From Aspergillus flavus (lineage: Eukaryota; Ascomycota; Eurotiomycetes; Eurotiales; Aspergillaceae), in the NCBI RefSeq assembly GCF_009017415.1, contig NC_092407.1, forward strand, positions 4,402,001-4,466,000: a stretch of DNA of 64,000 nt. The letters run 5' to 3'. Below, in pieces: positions 1-12,273 of the stretch. Each line of letters begins with the position of its first letter. Positions within the stretch are counted from its first letter, which is position 1. Made by a program: the position numbers and the translations under genes. Below the pieces are notes generated by a model. It was not told where the DNA came from. It saw only the letters and a list, made by a program, of their open reading frames with translations, and did not search any database.

Positions 1-1
1 G

Positions 2-1086
2 CGCGCATGGTCTAGCCCCAAGGTGATTTTCGACAACCGGTTCGTCAAAGTTTACTGGCATAAGACGAAAGCAGATAAGAATGGTGATCATCGGCAAGGG
101 GCCATTGAGGTCGAGCCGTTCAACCAGGAAGAGTTCGAGAGGCAGCAAGAAGCAGCGCAAAGGGCCTACGAGGAGAAGATGCAAAAGCGCAGGGAGACAG
201 AGGAAGCCAAACAGGCGCTGGAGAAGCAGCGCGAGGAACTCCTGAAGAAACAGCAGGAAGAGAAGGAAAGACTGATGCAAAAACTTGGCGGGAACGATGT
301 CAGCAACGGTGCTGCACCCTCAGATGGAGAAAGCGGTCCCTCACCCCAGGAGAATGTGAGCGATCAGACGAAGCAGCTGCGCGCACAATTGGCAGCTCTC
401 GAAGCTGAAGCCAAGACCCTCGGAATCGATCCCAATGGCGCTGATTCTGGTGCGCCCTCGTATCGCGGTCGTGGTCGTGGATATCTGGGACGAGGCGGTT
501 ATGCGCCCCGAGGCCGTGGATACGATCCCAATCATCGTGGAGGATATCGCGGTCGTGGAGGAATGACCCGTGGCCGAGGAGGTGTGCTTCGTCTGGATAA
601 TCGACCCAGGAGAGTTGCCGTCTCGGGCGTTGAGTTGAACTCTGAGAAGGACGAAGCTTTGAGACAGTTCCTCATCGTGAGTGGTCTCCTTTCCTCATCT
701 TTGCTTATCTATATCGAACTATGGCTAATGACATTGAATCCTAGGGTGTTGGTGAATATGAGTCTATTCAACCTAATCCGGAGCAATCGGACTCTGTGAT
801 AGTCGCATTCAAAGAGCGGTACATTGCAGAGAGATTCATGTTTGGACCATGGCAGATACCATCTGTCGGCGAAGTGCAGCTCACTTGGGTTCCCAACCCT
901 CCCATCAGTGTGGCGCCCACGACACCAGGCTCTGGAATGGATACCAAAACCGGATCCGATGAGGATACTGTGATGGAGACCACGAGTACACCCCTTCCAC
1001 CTGATCCATCGGCCGGACGGAGAGATGGAAATCATGAGGTTGATTACGACGTGGCAGAGGATGACGATAGTTGGGGGGTACAGTAG
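2..1086 (+). CDS. RBM26-type RNA-binding protein, C-terminal part (5' truncated)
   Basis: This is the 3' part of a gene entering from the left edge. The exons are 2-676 and 745-1086; the intron 677-744 is GTGAGT...CCTAG, phase 0. The first visible residues (AWSSPKVIFDNRFVKVYWHK) are the end of an RRM fold with the RNP-like FVKVYWH strand. A charged Q/E/K-rich coiled coil follows, then an RGG-type stretch (RGRGRGYLGRGGYAPRGRG), then a second short RRM-like segment with VIVAFKERYIAERFM. This order fits the fungal CCCH/RRM proteins related to human RBM26/RBM27, which work in nuclear RNA turnover and surveillance. Any zinc finger and PWI-like N-terminus would lie outside the window. The tail is acidic. 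Family assignment is fairly safe; the precise role is inferred. Confidence 0.8.
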
Positions 1087-1408
1087 ACATGACCCTTTCT
1101 TTCTCTGTATACCTAGATGGATATAACGACTGTTTTACATGGTAAAGAAACAAAAAAGCCTATGTCTACAGGTTCCCGAATAAAATCATGAGCCTTGTGT
1201 TTCCTGTACAGATCGTGTCTATATGAAGAATGAACGTGCATATTTAGTCCACGTTATTGTTCATCACCTGAGGTGGAGAGGTTTCTTAGTCCGTCCTCGG
1301 TAACTATTCACTAGACTTGTACATTTCTATTAGATCCTCCCCCGTCTACACAAACCCAAACCCCACCATATTCCCCCCCAACACAAACCCAAGGAAACCA
1401 GGAAAACC

Positions 1409-2130
1409 ATGAGCCCCCAGTCCACCCCCTTTGAAGAAGGCGCCTTCCTCCCAGGCGGCCACAACACCGACCCTCCCCTCCCCCCAAATGACCCAACAAT
1501 CGGGACAAAACTAAACCACTCGATGCTCCGCATCCGAGACCCGCAACGCTCCCTCCACTTCTACATCACCCTCATGGGCATGCGCACCGTCTTCACCATG
1601 AACACCGGCCCCTTCACAATGTACTACCTCGGTTTCCCGTCCAGCGCGGAAGACCGCGCCGACCTGTCCGCGTGGGCGGCTAAGGTTTCCGACCCGGCCA
1701 ACCTCACCCAGACGCTGGGGCTGCTGGAGCTGTTCCATATCCATGGGACGGAGAAGCCCGTGGACGAGGGCGGTGTGGAGATGGCCAACGGGAACGCGCC
1801 CCCCAATCTGGGGTTCGGGCATCTGGGGTTCACGGTTCCGGATGTCGGGGCTACTGTCGAGAGGTTGAGGGCGGAGGGCGTCAAGGTTGTTAAGGAGTTG
1901 GGGGTTACCACTAGGGAGAGTATTCCGTTGAGTGAATGGGAGGAAAAGAGGGGTGTTGGGGTTGGGGAGATCCATCCGAATTATAAGGTGTTTTTTGATC
2001 AGATTGCTTATGTGGCTGATCCGGTGAGTTTCTTTTTCTTTTTCTTTTGGTTTCGGATTGTGGTGATAGAGGCTGACTGGGTGTTTAGGATGGGTATATT
2101 ATTGAAATTCTTCCGCAGAATTGGCAGTGA
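1409..2130 (+). CDS. GLO1: Glyoxalase I (lactoylglutathione lyase)
   Basis: The exons are 1409-2023 and 2089-2130; the intron 2024-2088 is GTGAGT...TTTAG, phase 0; 218 aa. Glyoxalase I isomerises the hemithioacetal of methylglyoxal and glutathione to S-lactoylglutathione in the cytosol. The four metal-ligand positions of the family can be placed: NHSMLRIRD (His where the human enzyme has Gln, as in bacterial forms), the Glu of ELFHIHGTE, the His of GHLGFTVPDV, and the Glu of DGYIIEIL. That last motif lies in exon 2, so an unspliced reading would lose the active site. The length matches one-domain enzymes, not the two-domain yeast form. Composition is odd: the first half of the coding strand is strongly C-rich and the second half strongly G-rich. 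Confidence 0.93.
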
Positions 2131-2880
2131 GAATGTGCGTGGGGGAGTGTTGATGCTTGATACTGCTGTATATATGCGACCCTAGGTAGACTTGTATATA
2201 CTACGTATATAGCCTCAAAGAATAGAACATAGCCGAAGATCCTGTCATGTTGATGTGAAATCTTGACTATATATGCTCAGAAGGTTGATGAATAAAGTTA
2301 TCTCTCTTTTCTTTCAGCTTGCCCCAGCTCCTAGCCGTATTGCGTCGAATTTTTGATGCTCAGACACTTTTGCAGACCTACTTGGATATTGGAACATTAG
2401 TAATAATTCCATAGTAGAGTCTTTTCCTAATATTGAATGCAGGTATATGCATCCATAAGCTACAGGGACGAATACACCCACTTCCGATATGATAGTCTAA
2501 CAGATCATTCTCTAGATATCTTTACGCTTAACTTGTGTATACAAATAAGATCATGACTCCGATACTGTTATAGACGCTTTTATACACATACTAATCAGCT
2601 GCGTCTGTCTTGTAGGAGACTTCCTCAGTTTTGGAACATTAGTGGTGAACTAAATTGTAGGTTAGGATGTTGTTCTCGTTACATATATATAGAAGAGTAT
2701 AGATTTCCCCACACCAGCCTTGGACACAAACTGTAGAGATGAAGAATACGAGTTCCTTAATAAAAGGTAAATTCTTGAATTCCTAGTAAATTTATGAATA
2801 AAGGAAGGCCTTTTATACTGGCCTACAATCACGTGGTTGCAGACAAAGAGCCTTTAGGCAACTATATAAACCATAGTCTC
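2131..2880. other. Intergenic, AT-rich, no gene seen
   Basis: This is AT-rich DNA downstream of glyoxalase I with many short palindromic AT tracts and no credible reading frame. It may hold the glyoxalase 3' UTR. No tRNA or repeat array is visible. Confidence 0.5.
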
Positions 2881-3250
2881 TTATTGATGGAAGAACTGAT
2901 TCTGAGATTTTGATATAGGAAAGAAATCTATAAGAAGTTTGGATCTGAGATCAGCATTGGCGATACCATCGCGGAAAAGGCGTAGTTGTACAACTTTAAT
3001 CCTACCCATGCGGTCAACGAGATGTCCCTTCCGACCTATTGAATACCTGTTAACTATGACTAAATCAGACCCTCGTACTAGCTCCAGAGGCTCATCATCC
3101 ACAGCCACCCTAGTGATATCTCCACGGGCTCAAACTGAGGTTTGCCGAATACGAGCTTTCCCAACAAGCTTGGTGCCGTCAAAATCGGCCAATGCATAAT
3201 TCCCTTGCATATACGAAGATTTCAACGAACCACGGATAGCTGCAGATCAA
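2881..3250 (-). pseudogene. Degraded protein-coding relic, possibly transposon-derived
   Basis: On the minus strand a protein-like frame runs from about 3250 down to 2881. It contains stretches such as NYALADFDGTKLVGKARIR and VRGSDLVIVNRYSIGRKG. It is broken by at least two in-frame TGA codons, each one C-to-T change from CGA (Arg), and has no start codon. The LADFDGT segment faintly recalls the C-terminal region of gypsy-type integrases, but this is not secure. The AT-rich surroundings and CGA-to-TGA type breaks would fit an old repeat hit by RIP or cytosine deamination. It could instead be a host-gene fragment. I do not recognise the family. Confidence 0.35.
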
Positions 3251-3555
3251 GACCCGATCCAATGGTTCGGGATCTGACTTGTCCAGCGACCTGCTCGGAT
3301 TAGGAAAACACTGCCCCGGGCCCGATAAGCTGTCCCGAACATAGAGTTGAGCAAGCGAATACGATAGGCATAGCCATGTGTCTGACAACGTAGAGTGTCG
3401 TATTGGGGCAAAAACAAGAACTTCTATGTTTTCTTCTGGATGTTAATCGGAGTTATATATATGGCGTCTGTGTCCCCTTCATGGAGGTGGAATCTCTAAA
3501 ACAATTCAAATCTGCCTTCTCTTTACACAGCAAATCACCGGTCTGAACCTGCATC

Positions 3556-5386
3556 ATGAAGTCATTGATTTGGGCACTACCTTTTATTCCGTTGGCATAT
3601 GCGAATGGCAATTCTTCATCATGTCGCTGCCAACCACACCAGAGCTGCTGGCCCTCTGAACAAGAGTGGAACTCTCTCAACAGTTCCATCAACGGAAACC
3701 TAGTGGCAGTACAGCCTATCGCAGCCGTCTGCCATGAAGGTGACTGGGATAGTTCAGCCTGTAAGGAAGTCATGGCGTCCTGGACTAACTCGACCTGGCG
3801 AGCAGCGCAGCCCGGTGCCGTGCAATGGGAAAACTGGGAGTCTTGGCCGGAGCATAATCAAACATGCTACATCGAGAGTCCACGAAACACACCATGTGGG
3901 CAGGGCCAGATCTCCCTCTATTCGACACTCGCCAAATCAGCATTCGATATCCAGGAGACGGTGAAGTTCGCAAAGCAACATAACCTTCGTCTCGCGATCA
4001 AGAACTCAGGGCATGATTTCCTGGGCCGTGCTTCCGCCCCAGAGTCACTGCAAATCCTTACTAATGGGATGAAGGATATTAAGATGGTGGACAAGTTCAC
4101 TCCTGCTGGTGCCCCACAGGGTAAAGATGAAGGACAAGCGGTTACGATAGCCGCCGGTGTCAGTCTGCAGGAGTTGTACGCTGCTGTCGCCGCGAATAAT
4201 AGAACCGTTGTTGCTGGATCTGCCCACACGGTTGGTGCTGCAGGCGGGTATATTCAAGGTGGTGGACATTCTGCCCTGGGGCCATGGAAGGGGATGGCTT
4301 CGGATAATGCGCTTGAGTTCACCATTGTGACTGCCAATGTAAATGACAACAATGCCTCCCTGCTCAAGAAGGTCCATGCTGATCATACCACTGCAGGGAG
4401 ATCTAGTCGTAGCAAACGAGTACCAGAACAAAGACCTATTCTGGGCTCTCCGAGGCGGAGGTGGAGGGACCTTTGGAGTTGTCGTGAGCGTTACAGTCCG
4501 TACATTCGACGACGCACCCCTCATCCTAGTCAACTTCAACATCACAACCTCAGCGGGGAATCCTCAATACTGGGATGCCGTGACGACGTTCCACGCATCT
4601 CTTCCAAAGATAAACGACGCCAAAGGCGGCGGATATTACTGGATTGCTCCGGATACCGAATTAACGGAGAACACCAGCGTCTCAGCAATAACCCAAACAT
4701 TCATTTTTCCTAATCAAACAGACACAGCACAGATTGACCGTCTTTATGCCCCTCTCATTTCGAAACTGAACGGTACCACGGGTGTATATACCCAATACGC
4801 CTCTTACCCAATCCCGAGCGTTGGCTTCCTCTTTTCCAAGATCTTCCTCACTGGAAACTCCGACCTAGCGGGTGGCACGGGCTTATTAGGCTCGAGGCTC
4901 TTCTCCAGGGACCTCTTATCATCCAACAATGGGTCCAAGAAACTAAGTTCCGCACTGCGCTCTATCCGCGTCGACCCCGGCTCAGCCATACTCGGCCATC
5001 TCGTAGCTGGCGGCGCCGTAGCAGACAACGCAGGAAAGGTAGACAGTGCGCTCAATCCTGCGTGGAGGAAAGCAATTACCCATATCGTTATCCCCAGGGG
5101 CTGGGAGCCGAATGCCACTTTGGCAGAGCAGGAGGCCGTGAAAAAGAACCTCACTGATGTGGAAATACCGATCCTGAGATCTGTCGAGGGGACCGATAAG
5201 ATGGGCGCTTATTTGAATGAGGCAAATGCTTATGAGTCGGAGTTTCAGAGTTCGTTCTGGGGAGAGAATTATCAGCGTCTGCTGGAGGTCAAAAAGAAAT
5301 GGGATCCTGAGAGTCTGTTTGTTGTGAGAAGAGGTGTTGGGAGTGAAGAGTGGGATGAATGGGGTCTTTGTCGGGCTGCGAAGTAG
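3556..5386 (+). CDS. Secreted FAD-linked oxidase (PCMH/BBE type)
   Basis: The exons are 3556-4338 and 4397-5386; the intron 4339-4396 is GTAAAT...CTGCAG, phase 0; 590 aa. It begins with a clear signal peptide (MKSLIWALPFIPLAYA) and has many N-glycosylation sequons, so it is probably secreted. The FAD-binding fold shows NSGHDFLGRAS, whose His is the usual covalent flavin anchor, then a glycine-rich GAAGGYIQGGGHS and LFWALRGGGGGTFGVV. The C-terminus is a BBE module (FWGENYQRLLEVKKKWDPE). Family members oxidise alcohols, sugars or secondary metabolites; Aspergillus isoamyl alcohol oxidase belongs to this general group. The substrate cannot be read from sequence, and no biosynthetic cluster surrounds the gene. 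Splicing restores the flavin-binding region, so the gene appears intact. Confidence 0.88.
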
Positions 5387-5949
5387 ATGTTTACCTCTTT
5401 GGGCATCATGTGTTGAGAGCTATTCTGGATTTCTGCTTTTGCTTTTCTCTTTGCTCATCCCTGTTTCTCTCCTTTTTATATCGAACTAGTACCGTCGGTT
5501 GAGCTCTTTGAGAAGATTGTATCGTTAGGTATTTTAATATGTTCTGGTTGTACAAACTCCCCTCTATTGGCTGAGCTACAGGAGATATTTAATGTACACC
5601 AGTTGCAGTATGATAGCATGGGTTACTGCCGAACCTATCAGTTAGACCCGGATTTACAGTAGCCACTGTATTCATAAAGCCTATGTTGCCATACCTCGCT
5701 GCCGCCGCTGCCTAATGATTGATTTTGATGACAAGAACACACCACAAAATTCCTCCAAAACCAAAACGGTACATAAGGCAAGCAGCCACATGGCAATCCC
5801 AATCCAAGTATGCGCCATGGTGATGTCGATAAACACCCAAACAATGCATTATGCACCATGCAACTTTAAGCATCCATCGTGCAAAACAATGGGGGAAAAT
5901 GAAACATCGCTGAGATGATTAAGAAATCCAAAGCCAAAAGTGTAAGTAG
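5387..5949. other. Convergent intergenic region
   Basis: This is 3'-to-3' spacing between the oxidase and the minus-strand Whi5-like gene. No coding signal, repeat or RNA gene is seen. Confidence 0.5.
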
Positions 5950-7606
5950 TCATGATCCAAAGAGAGGGTTACGTCCGTGAGAACCGCCACTTGGTGTTGA
6001 GCGAGTGCTGACGCTGTTTGAGTGACCGGAGGGGTAATTCTTTTCATCCTCGCTGTCGCTGTCCATTTGATCCAACAGGCGATCGATTTCGTCACCGGCC
6101 TGAGCTTCTAATCCCACACCCGAGCCACGATAACCCGGGGGAGGCGGAGCCGTGTCCACAGTAATGTGCGTGTCTTGACTCCCAGGTGCGCTGTGCTTAG
6201 TCTGCGTAGGTGTAATGCTGCTATGTGTATGATTCGGCTGACTGCGGGAGGGCTGTGAATTGGAGCAATAACCCGAAGGGCCCGGACTGGACATGAAGAG
6301 TAGCGTCTCTATCGCATCTTGTTCCATGGACGAGTTTTGTGAATGGCTTTGCTGACTAGATAGGCCGTTGTACGGCAATGGACGGAGAGGAGGTGTCTCA
6401 GGAACCAATACCGTTTCTGAGCTGGAGTTTCGTTTTATTGTACTGATACTTTGCTGAGAATGATGCCGTCGATGGCGAGGGTAAGGGAAGTTCTGTGTCT
6501 GACTAGTCGGGTCGTTTGGGTTCGGGCGCCTGCGCCTACTGCTGTCACTTCTTGGAATGATATCTGCAGGTGGTGCGAGTTTCGCAAAACTGGGTAGTGA
6601 AGAAAGTGGGGTGTGCGATTTTCGTGGATCGCTCTTCAAAGATGGTGCTGAGTCTTCAGATCTGGCTGTCGGGGATAATCGCATCGGATCGTTGATTGAG
6701 TAGAGATGGGATCTTGGTAGTGTATCTGGTACAGACATAGAAGTAATCGCGCCAGGAGAACCAGGCTCCATCAGGCCTTGAATGTCACCTCCCCGTCCTA
6801 TCCGTTCGAACCGCTCGGTAGCGGGAGTTGAAGATGAACGGTCACCATGAAGCAAATCCAACGGTAATTTGTTCTGGGAGCCCTGTGACCGCCGGCTTGC
6901 TTCGATCTTAGCCGCAGCGTAAGACAGACGTGTGCGAAGGTGCACAGACAACTGCGCTGGTATCAGCAATAGAGTTCAGAAAAGACGACCTACGGAGTCT
7001 CGTTACCGCTGCAATCCTATTTCCGTGCCCAGCCGAGTTAATGCTTTTAGACCGACGTCTCTCGGAAATGGTTCCACTTGAACTACTAGGTTGATCCTCC
7101 ACCAATGGTTTGATAAAGCCAGTTGCACTTCTCTTGTGGCCCGCAGCTATCCCAGAAGGGCTTGGAGGTTCTGGAACCGCCGTGAAATTATTGTTGTGCA
7201 CACTGGAAACGGAAGGTTTGGATGCAGCCTGCTTCCTGTCTAGCGCATCGCCTATGGTTATTTGGGTATATCTAGGCCGTATCTGTGATCTATCAGGGGA
7301 AGAGCGAGACCTCGTGGTCGGATACCCTTTACTCGATGATTCTTGGGAATGGGAGACGACGCCTGTTGGCGAGGCTGGAGTGGGAGCTCGGCTAGAAGCC
7401 ACATGGAGTGTATATTCTGATGTAGGCTCGACCGTCGTACTCGCAGGAACAATTGAAGGCTGCGGCTCTGAAGCATGATTGCTATGCTGCCCTGAATTGG
7501 TTGAATCCAAACGGTCGTTCATAGGGTGTTTGGTATCATACTGCAGCGAAGAAGGCTGCGTATGTTGCACGTGTTGGCGCCCATGTAAATGCGGCAATCC
7601 GCTCAT
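5950..7606 (-). CDS. Whi5/Nrm1-like G1/S transcriptional repressor (putative)
   Basis: The exons are 7606-7007 and 6951-5950; the intron 7006-6952 (55 bp, GTAACG...CGCAG) is phase 0; 533 aa. Most of the protein is Ser/Pro/Thr-rich and disordered, with many SP/TP sites suited to cyclin-dependent kinase control. The splice junction creates the only ordered block, AALSVHLRTRLSYAAAKIE, which resembles the short helical motif of Whi5/Nrm1-family proteins that bind the SBF/MBF complexes. Such proteins hold G1/S genes off until phosphorylated by CDK. I placed the start at MSGLPHLHGR (7606); the frame stays open upstream to 7747 but the extra residues look like 5' UTR. Donor GTAACG is unusual; a 37-bp alternative intron (GTAGGT) is possible and changes only the few residues around the splice junction. 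An ACGCGT box lies about 600 bp upstream. Confidence 0.6.
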
Positions 7607-8539
7607 CCTGACTGAGGGGCAGCGAATCGCGCAGGACGCGGCCGTGAAGACTGGGAACCTTGGGGGTTCAGTCCACGACGACCGACGAGATACAGCTGTA
7701 GCAATGTACACAAACGGTAGGTCTCGCAATTGGACCAAGATGATCAATTGCCTAGCTGTGGCTGGTGTCCTCGAACCATAGAGGTGATCTTCAATTCCAA
7801 GCGCCGAACAATCTAATCTCCGCCCGGGTCATGGGTGTTGGCGCGGGAACGTCCAATGCGGAGCTATCAACCCTATTCCTGATACACCGTTTACAGAACA
7901 ATCGCGCTGCGCAAATAGCCTCAATTGGGATTAAATTCCGCACTTCGCTTGGCTGCAAGGGATGCCTATTTAGAGTCCCCTCTTCGAACGCAAGGAGTGA
8001 CTTGTAGCGACGAACGGGGACAAGCACGTTTCGTCCCCACACGTAACTTAGTTCCGACACTTGCTCGATTGAAGTGAGGAGACACGGGTGAGGATTGAAA
8101 ATGAAGCCAGAAGCACATGGAGCATACCGGGCTGAATGATCTTCGGGCTGTCAAGTCAAGTAGTATTTTGTTTAACCTTCGAGTGGCCAACTCTATTCCA
8201 GTCGACGCGTTCCGCGGCGCGGTCACGTGGGACATTCCGCCTGCATGCCCAGGCAAGCAGTACTTAGGTGTCGTATCAACAGCCGCACGTGAAGAAAAGC
8301 AACATGACAGCGGAAGGATCGGCTCCAAAAGAGGCAACGCATCAACACCTGACACTAACAATGACCCCAACCTTGAAGAATAAAAGACACATTCTATTCC
8401 TTGGTATATATCATCAGATATAATTCAACGCCATCCACCATGCAGCATATCAATAGATACATATGGGCATTATCCCAGAAAACGAACTTTTGCCATCCAA
8501 TATACATGCAACGATAAAAAATTGCCAAGACATCCAAGG
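7607..8539. other. Intergenic: promoter of the Whi5-like gene, 3' flank of BMS1
   Basis: No convincing gene is present. Short overlapping frames at 7765-8383 lack any recognisable protein character. The stretch includes an ACGCGT hexamer and a CACGTG core near 8223, both candidate regulatory sites. Confidence 0.5.
8205..8210. promoter_or_regulatory. ACGCGT (MluI cell-cycle box-like)
   Basis: The hexamer ACGCGT, the core MBF-binding site of fungi, sits about 600 bp upstream of the start of the Whi5/Nrm1-like gene. In yeasts Nrm1 is itself an MBF target, so the site would fit feedback control. A single hexamer is weak evidence and can arise by chance. Confidence 0.3.
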
Positions 8540-11500
8540 TTACTTGCGCTTCTTGCCTCCACCTCCTCCATCTTCGTCTGTATTCTTTCGTTTCTTGCCC
8601 TCTCGCCGCCAGTAATCGTCGCGTTCCCGTTTCTCCCGGGCTTCCTTCTTCTCCAAACTGTCGGCGACCTTGGCGCGATAGACCTGTCTCCGCTCTTCCT
8701 GCTTGGCTGCGCGTCGAGCTTGCTTGTCGTTCCGCATGGTGGTCAGCTTTTGCATAAGGTCTCGTGCCTTCTTCTCCTCTCCTCCAAGGACAACAGCCCG
8801 CTTTTGCATATAGGTCTGGTCCTTGTGCGGTTTCATCTTGGTGATCTGGGATTTGAATGGAAGGTCTTTAGCCAGCTGCCGTGGGACACGGAGGGGATTG
8901 AAATGGCGCTCTTGTCGTTCAATGGGACGATAGGCAGAGTCCTTCTGCAGGGGCGTTGGGATACCCTTCTCACGGCGCACTTCGCCGGTGAGACGCATTC
9001 CCTTCCACCCACTATCGCCTGCACTGTCTTCTTCTAGGTCAAGCAAGTTTGTTACCGGGTTGTAGAATCGATGTGGTTTGATAGGATACCACGCGCGTAA
9101 GAAGACAATGTCACTCATAAGAATCTTGTCTTCAAATGTCGCACGGAAGCAACCTTCGGGCTTGCTCAAAGCTCGCTTGACTTGACCTCGGATGCCAGAT
9201 ACGGTTCGAATCGCGGTACCCTCAAACTTGGCAATCTCAAGGGAAGAGTTGAACATATCCTTGATGAAGGCGGTGTTCTTGAAGATCTTGTAAGGTGTAC
9301 CAGTCAACTTGAGCTTCTTCACAATATCCGTATGTTCATCCACGCTCAGCACTACTCCGGTTGCCGCGATTCGGAAACCTGGAGCCTTGTTGGAGAAAGA
9401 TTGCACGCAGCAGAAACCGGTGTTTGGTGCAACGAGTGGCCCATAGAAGGTGCCAAAGCAGTGCATGTGTTCTGGCGTGTATTTAAGCATGCGGTTACGC
9501 GTGCGGTTGTCGGATGTGCTGTACATTGGTAGGGTCTGGAAGCGACGCCATCCGAGAGAAAAGATCAAGGGATCGTTACTCTTCAAAATCTTCTTGTGCC
9601 AACGGTGTCTCTTGATCCGAATCTGCACGTATCCAAATCGGTCTTCAGTGGGTGCCAGTCCACCGACGATGACAGGGTAGCGAGGATTGAATTTTGTCGC
9701 AAATTCGCAAGGTACATTTTCCAGAACGATACGGGCATAGGTTCCAGCCTTGAAACCTTCAGCTCTCGCTCTTGAAGCTGGGTCTAAAGTATCAAATTCG
9801 GCCCGGTTGATGTCTAGCTGCTTCTGCAGCTTCGCCTTCTGTGCATCATACCATTCATCTTCACCGAACTCTTCATCGCCTCCACCGTCTTGGCGTGAGT
9901 TATCCTTGGAGTTGGCGAAACCCTCACGGTCTTCCTCTTCAAAGCGCAACCTCAGCTCTTCCTTCTTCTTAGCGTTTCGTTCGCGCTCTGCTTCGAGATC
10001 CACGGATCCCTCATCGCCTGAGCCCTCTTCTTGCTCCTTCTCATCTGAGATGCCATTGAACACCTCGCCAGTCTCCAGGTCCTCGAAGTCTCCATCTCCT
10101 TCGTCATCCTCGTCAAAGGCATCATCAACATCCGAATCATCGTCATCCCCGTCGCCGGACAATCGAGCAGTGGCGAATCGACTCCGTAGAGATTCAATCA
10201 TCTCTTCATCCCGCCATTTCCGCTCTAACTCCTCATAGTCGAACTCGGGAATGGCACGATATTCCGATTGCTCTTCCTTTTCGTTGTTGGTTTTCTTGAA
10301 GAAATCGTCGGCATCTTCTTCGATCTCCCCGTCGGCATCCTCCTCTTCATCTTTACCGGACCATCTCCGAATTACGTCAAGAGGAGTGATAGATTCGTCG
10401 TACATCATGCGAGACAGGTCAGCGACACGATACTTTGGTCTTTTGGCATGGAGCGCTTTGGCGTTGTCGAGCATTTTCTCTTTCCACCGAACAGCGCCAT
10501 CCTCATCGTCATCGTCATCGTCTTCATCAAGATCTTCCTCGCCATCACTTTCCAATACTTGATCTTCAACAGACGAAATGGATCCGAGATCAGAATCACT
10601 GTCGGCGAATGCGATGTCCCCTTCGTCGTGGCGGCTTTTGCCCTCCTGTTTCTCCCTAAAGCTTGCTTCGAAGTCGGCAGGTGCGGACACGTCAATGTTT
10701 TCGTCATCACTTTCGTCTTCCAGCTCATCCTCATCATCATCCTCAGCGCTCTCGAAACCTTCATCTTCCTCTGCATGATCTCCTTCTCCATCCATGAATC
10801 TCGCATGTCTCCTGTGTTTCCTTCCTGCGCCCTCCTCCTCATCGTCCGCCTTCTCTATGGCCTCACCGCCTCGGAATAGACGGACACCTCCATCGGCTTC
10901 ACCAAGGAGTTTACGTTCACCCTGAAGGCCAACGACGAGCTGTTCACCCAAGCCACGATCTTCATCTTCAGACTCGTCTTCTCCTTTGTTGAAATTGGAT
11001 GTCTTGACGTCGATATACACAGCATCTTTATCGACCAACACACCGCCAACGTCAGACATAGGAGCGAAGAGTAACTTTTGCTTCTCCCCTAGCCTGCGTT
11101 TGCTTGCCTTGCCTGAGGCTTTCGCCATTTGTTGATCCATGAAGGGCGTGGGGCATGGGTCTGGAAGTGACTCAATGCCGGAGACAGTTAGATCACCCAC
11201 TCCGGGTACATGCACTCGCGCTCCCTGAGCTGAGAAGTTTGTACCTCGTAAATAACCGTAGAGAGCTACTGTCCGGTCACACTTCGGATTCTCTTCGATC
11301 TGGGTCGGCGGCGTAATATCCAGAAAGCGATCTGCGAGCGCATAAGGGTGTGAATTGCGCCACACTAACGGCCTAGGGTTCTTCATGACCGACAGGAAAC
11401 GGGAGAGGTTGTGTATTTCGCGATCGGGATACCGGCCATTGACGACACCAGAAAGGTAGAAGAGCTTAGCACCATTGTAAAGCTCGCTCCAAAAGCGATG

Positions 11501-12273
11501 CTTCAAGCGCTTCTTCGCCATTCGAAGGGTGCTCTGTTTCTTGAAAAGGTCCAGGTGGGTTAAGATGCCGAACACATTTCCTGGCATACCACTGGAAGAC
11601 AAGACGTTCAGGAACTCCATAGTCTCCATCTCGAATCCATAGTTACCGTCAATCATCAGAAGCACAATATCGGCGATTTTCGCGACATCGATCATACTGG
11701 CAAGGGAATCGGAGGGACATTCGAGGAAAGTGAGCCGGCGCCGTTTGGATGTCACCACAGTCAAGGGTCCTTTGGGGGTGCTGAGGGTCTGTTTCGTGTA
11801 GCGACGGATCAAGGATTTAACGAGAGTCGTTTTTCCAACCTAATCGAATCCCAAGTTGTCAGACACTTTTTGATCCTCTGTATATCCATGTAGAAAACTT
11901 ACACCCGGCGGCCCAACGATTGCAACGACAAGTGGAGGTGCCTCCTCAGGCACACGATCCACCAGCGGTACATGAAGTCTCTTTTCTTTAATCTACATCG
12001 ACTGGTCGTTAGTCCCTGAAACCGTCGAGAATTGCCATTTAGCTCATACATCATGCGACCGCGCGCCAGCTTTATTTCCCTTTCCAGGATTCGAGAATGC
12101 GAAGGCTTTCGGATTAGGGCCTATAATCGCGATCTCCGCATCAGTAAATGTATACCACCGGAGAGAAATCAAAATGCATAAATTATCGCAATCAAATCCT
12201 ATACGGAGTACATACCATCATGCTTCTTTTTCTCCTTCGAGGGTCGATGGACCCTGTTCGACTGGTTTTCCAT
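8540..12273 (-). CDS. BMS1: Ribosome biogenesis GTPase BMS1
   Basis: There are four exons on the minus strand: 12273-12216, 12120-12050, 11992-11903 and 11839-8540; 1172 aa. The short 5' exons encode the conserved nuclear N-terminus (MENQSNRVHRPSKEKKKH, then PNPKAFAFSNPGK). The P-loop GPPGVGKTTLVK is split across the exon 3/4 junction. Further G-domain motifs are LTFLECPSD and LIDGNYGFEMET, followed by long acidic Asp/Glu tracts and a conserved C-terminal block ending in a Lys/Arg tail (KKRKNTDEDG). Bms1 binds U3 snoRNP and Rcl1 in the small-subunit processome and drives 18S rRNA maturation in the nucleolus. Length and domain order match fungal orthologues. The acidic linker is rich in GA-repeat codons. 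The gene is intact. Confidence 0.95.

Noticed and set aside
9750..10879. Ser-rich and hydrophobic plus-strand frames opposite BMS1
   Set aside because: They are antisense shadows of the acidic GA-rich BMS1 coding sequence.
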